A DNA stretch of 15,901 nucleotides from Hyphomicrobiales bacterium (GTDB lineage: Bacteria; Pseudomonadota; Alphaproteobacteria; Rhizobiales; Devosiaceae). Position 1 is the first letter of the stretch. The number at the start of each line of letters is the position of its first letter. Where the stretch lies: the NCBI GenBank assembly GCA_026989045.1, contig JALSJY010000145.1, forward strand, positions 1 through 15,901. Direction: 5' to 3'. The translations under genes and the position numbers were made by a program. Shown here one piece after another: positions 14,590 through 15,901 of this stretch. The notes below the pieces were generated by a model, which did not search any database, was not told the origin of the DNA, and was given only the letters and a program-made list of their open reading frames with translations.

Positions 14590-15901
14590 ATGACTATAAA
14601 TCTTACAATTCCTAATGTCCAAGAACTTAAGCCGCGTATCACCGTATTTGGTGTAGGTGGAGCTGGGGGTAATGCCGTAAATAATATGATTGAATCTGGT
14701 CTAGAGGGGGTTGAATTTGTTGTTGCAAATACCGATGCTCAAGCACTTGCTTTGTCCAAAGCTCAACGCATTATTCAACTAGGCGTTACTGTTACTGAAG
14801 GGTTGGGCGCTGGCTCGCATCCAGAGGTTGGGCGTGCAGCAGCTGAAGAAAGCTTTGATGAGATTAACGATCATCTAAGTGGTTCTCATATGGTGTTTAT
14901 TACTGCCGGCATGGGTGGCGGAACTGGCACAGGGGCTGCGCCAGTAGTTGCAAGAGCTGCGCGTGAGCAGGGCATATTAACTGTCGGTGTTGTTACTAAG
15001 CCATTTCAGTTTGAAGGAAATCGCCGTATGCGTCTTGCCGATGATGGTATTGATGAGTTGCACCGCCATGTTGATACATTGATTGTTATTCCAAACCAAA
15101 ATCTATTTAGAGTAGCTAATGAAAAGACAACTTTTGCAGATGCGTTTGGCATGGCTGATGAAGTGCTTTATTCTGGTGTTGCCTGTATTACCGACTTGAT
15201 GGTTAAAGAGGGTATTATTAATCTTGATTTTGCTGATGTTCGCTCAGTTATGCGTGGAATGGGTAAAGCGATGATGGGGACTGGTGAAGCAACTGGTGAA
15301 GATCGCGCTCGTCATGCAGCAGAAGCGGCTATTGCAAATCCATTGCTTGATGATGTTTCAATGCAGGGTGCGCGTGGTTTGCTAGTTTCTATAACTGGTG
15401 GACAAGACCTAACGTTACATGAAGTTGAAGAGGCCACTAGCAGAATTCGTGAAGAAGTTGATGGCGATGCTAATATTATTTTTGGAGCCACTTATGATGA
15501 AAGGCTTGATGGTGCGATTCGTGTTTCAGTTGTAGCTACTGGCACAGATGCATCTATGGTGCAGGCGATGGATCCTGTGCAACCTAATATTGAGCGTGTA
15601 ATTAGTGTTGATAGTATAGCAAGAGTAGATAATCAAGTTGAGAGCGCTGTAGCGGAGGCTATTGTTGAAAGCTCAACAAATAAAATTGCACAGGAAGCTG
15701 TATCGAAGGCATATGAAAATGATGATGTTGTGGTTGAGCCTTATGTGCCAAGCTCCACAACATCAAAGCCTATTGATGAAATGCCAGTTATGCAAGAAGC
15801 AGAGATGCCAAAGGTTCATATTCCATCAAAACCAGCTCGTCCTGAAGCAACTAGAGTTATGCCAAGATCACAAGGGCATAATCACATGGCAGAGAAGAAT
15901 G
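14590..15901 (+). CDS. ftsZ: Cell division protein FtsZ (partial, 3' end beyond window)
   Basis: 437 residues are visible; the gene runs off the window. FtsZ is the tubulin-like GTPase that forms the Z-ring. The N-terminus MTINL then ELKPRITVFGVGGAGGNAVNNM is typical of Hyphomicrobiales. The tubulin signature is G109-G-G-T-G-T-G115, the synergy (T7) loop is N211-L-D213-F-A-D216, and SITGGQDLTLHEV lies in the C-terminal domain. The globular core ends near residue 320. The remaining visible part is a disordered linker rich in V, E, P and S, with no C-terminal FtsA-binding peptide yet reached, so a long alphaproteobacterial-type linker is likely. AAAGGGG lies seven bases before the ATG, a strong ribosome-binding site. 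Confidence 0.97.
   Translation, partial: MTINLTIPNVQELKPRITVFGVGGAGGNAVNNMIESGLEGVEFVVANTDAQALALSKAQRIIQLGVTVTEGLGAGSHPEVGRAAAEESFDEINDHLSGSHMVFITAGMGGGTGTGAAPVVARAAREQGILTVGVVTKPFQFEGNRRMRLADDGIDELHRHVDTLIVIPNQNLFRVANEKTTFADAFGMADEVLYSGVACITDLMVKEGIINLDFADVRSVMRGMGKAMMGTGEATGEDRARHAAEAAIANPLLDDVSMQGARGLLVSITGGQDLTLHEVEEATSRIREEVDGDANIIFGATYDERLDGAIRVSVVATGTDASMVQAMDPVQPNIERVISVDSIARVDNQVESAVAEAIVESSTNKIAQEAVSKAYENDDVVVEPYVPSSTTSKPIDEMPVMQEAEMPKVHIPSKPARPEATRVMPRSQGHNHMAEKN

Noticed and set aside
1..15901. CRISPR arrays, tRNA or rRNA genes, transposases, phage or toxin-antitoxin genes
   Set aside because: None seen; coding density on the + strand is near complete apart from the two gaps described, and neither gap shows regular direct repeats, a tRNA-like fold or transposase coding.

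Overview
The window is a nearly complete dcw (division and cell wall) cluster. All 14 genes are on the + strand and tightly packed. It reads like an AT-rich alphaproteobacterium, most likely in or near Hyphomicrobiales (Rhizobiales). Three things support this: the FtsZ N-terminus (MTINL, then ELKPRITVFGVGG), the rhizobial style of FtsW (WWWTIDRQ) and MurC (MKMPRDIGSVHF), and the gene order. GC content looks below 45% by eye; it was not computed. Genus cannot be assigned from this sequence alone.

Layout: rsmH (3' end only), ftsL, ftsI, murE, murF, mraY, a 328-bp gap, ftsW, murG, murC, murB, ddl, ftsQ, ftsA, a 159-bp regulatory gap, and ftsZ (cut off by the window end). Most junctions overlap or are under 35 bp, with ATGA or TAATG overlaps at rsmH/ftsL, ftsL/ftsI and murC/murB. 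This fits one long polycistronic unit. murE, murF and ftsQ most likely start at TTG.

The genes form one pathway. MurB and MurC make UDP-MurNAc-L-Ala. MurE and MurF add meso-diaminopimelate and D-Ala-D-Ala (the dipeptide made by Ddl). MraY and MurG build lipid II. FtsW and FtsI polymerise and crosslink it at the septum. FtsL and FtsQ scaffold the divisome, and FtsA tethers FtsZ to the membrane. The D-glutamate ligase MurD, normally encoded between mraY and ftsW, is not in the window.

The one clearly non-standard region is the mraY-ftsW gap at 6261-6588. It has no credible ORF. It carries a 98-nt symmetric imperfect hairpin, a smaller inverted repeat, a REP-like GC-richer palindrome, and another inverted repeat around a possible promoter for ftsW. 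The ftsA-ftsZ gap holds a near-consensus CtrA box. No new enzyme system, mobile-element gene, CRISPR array or RNA gene was found. The missing murD and the palindrome-filled scar are the main points for follow-up.
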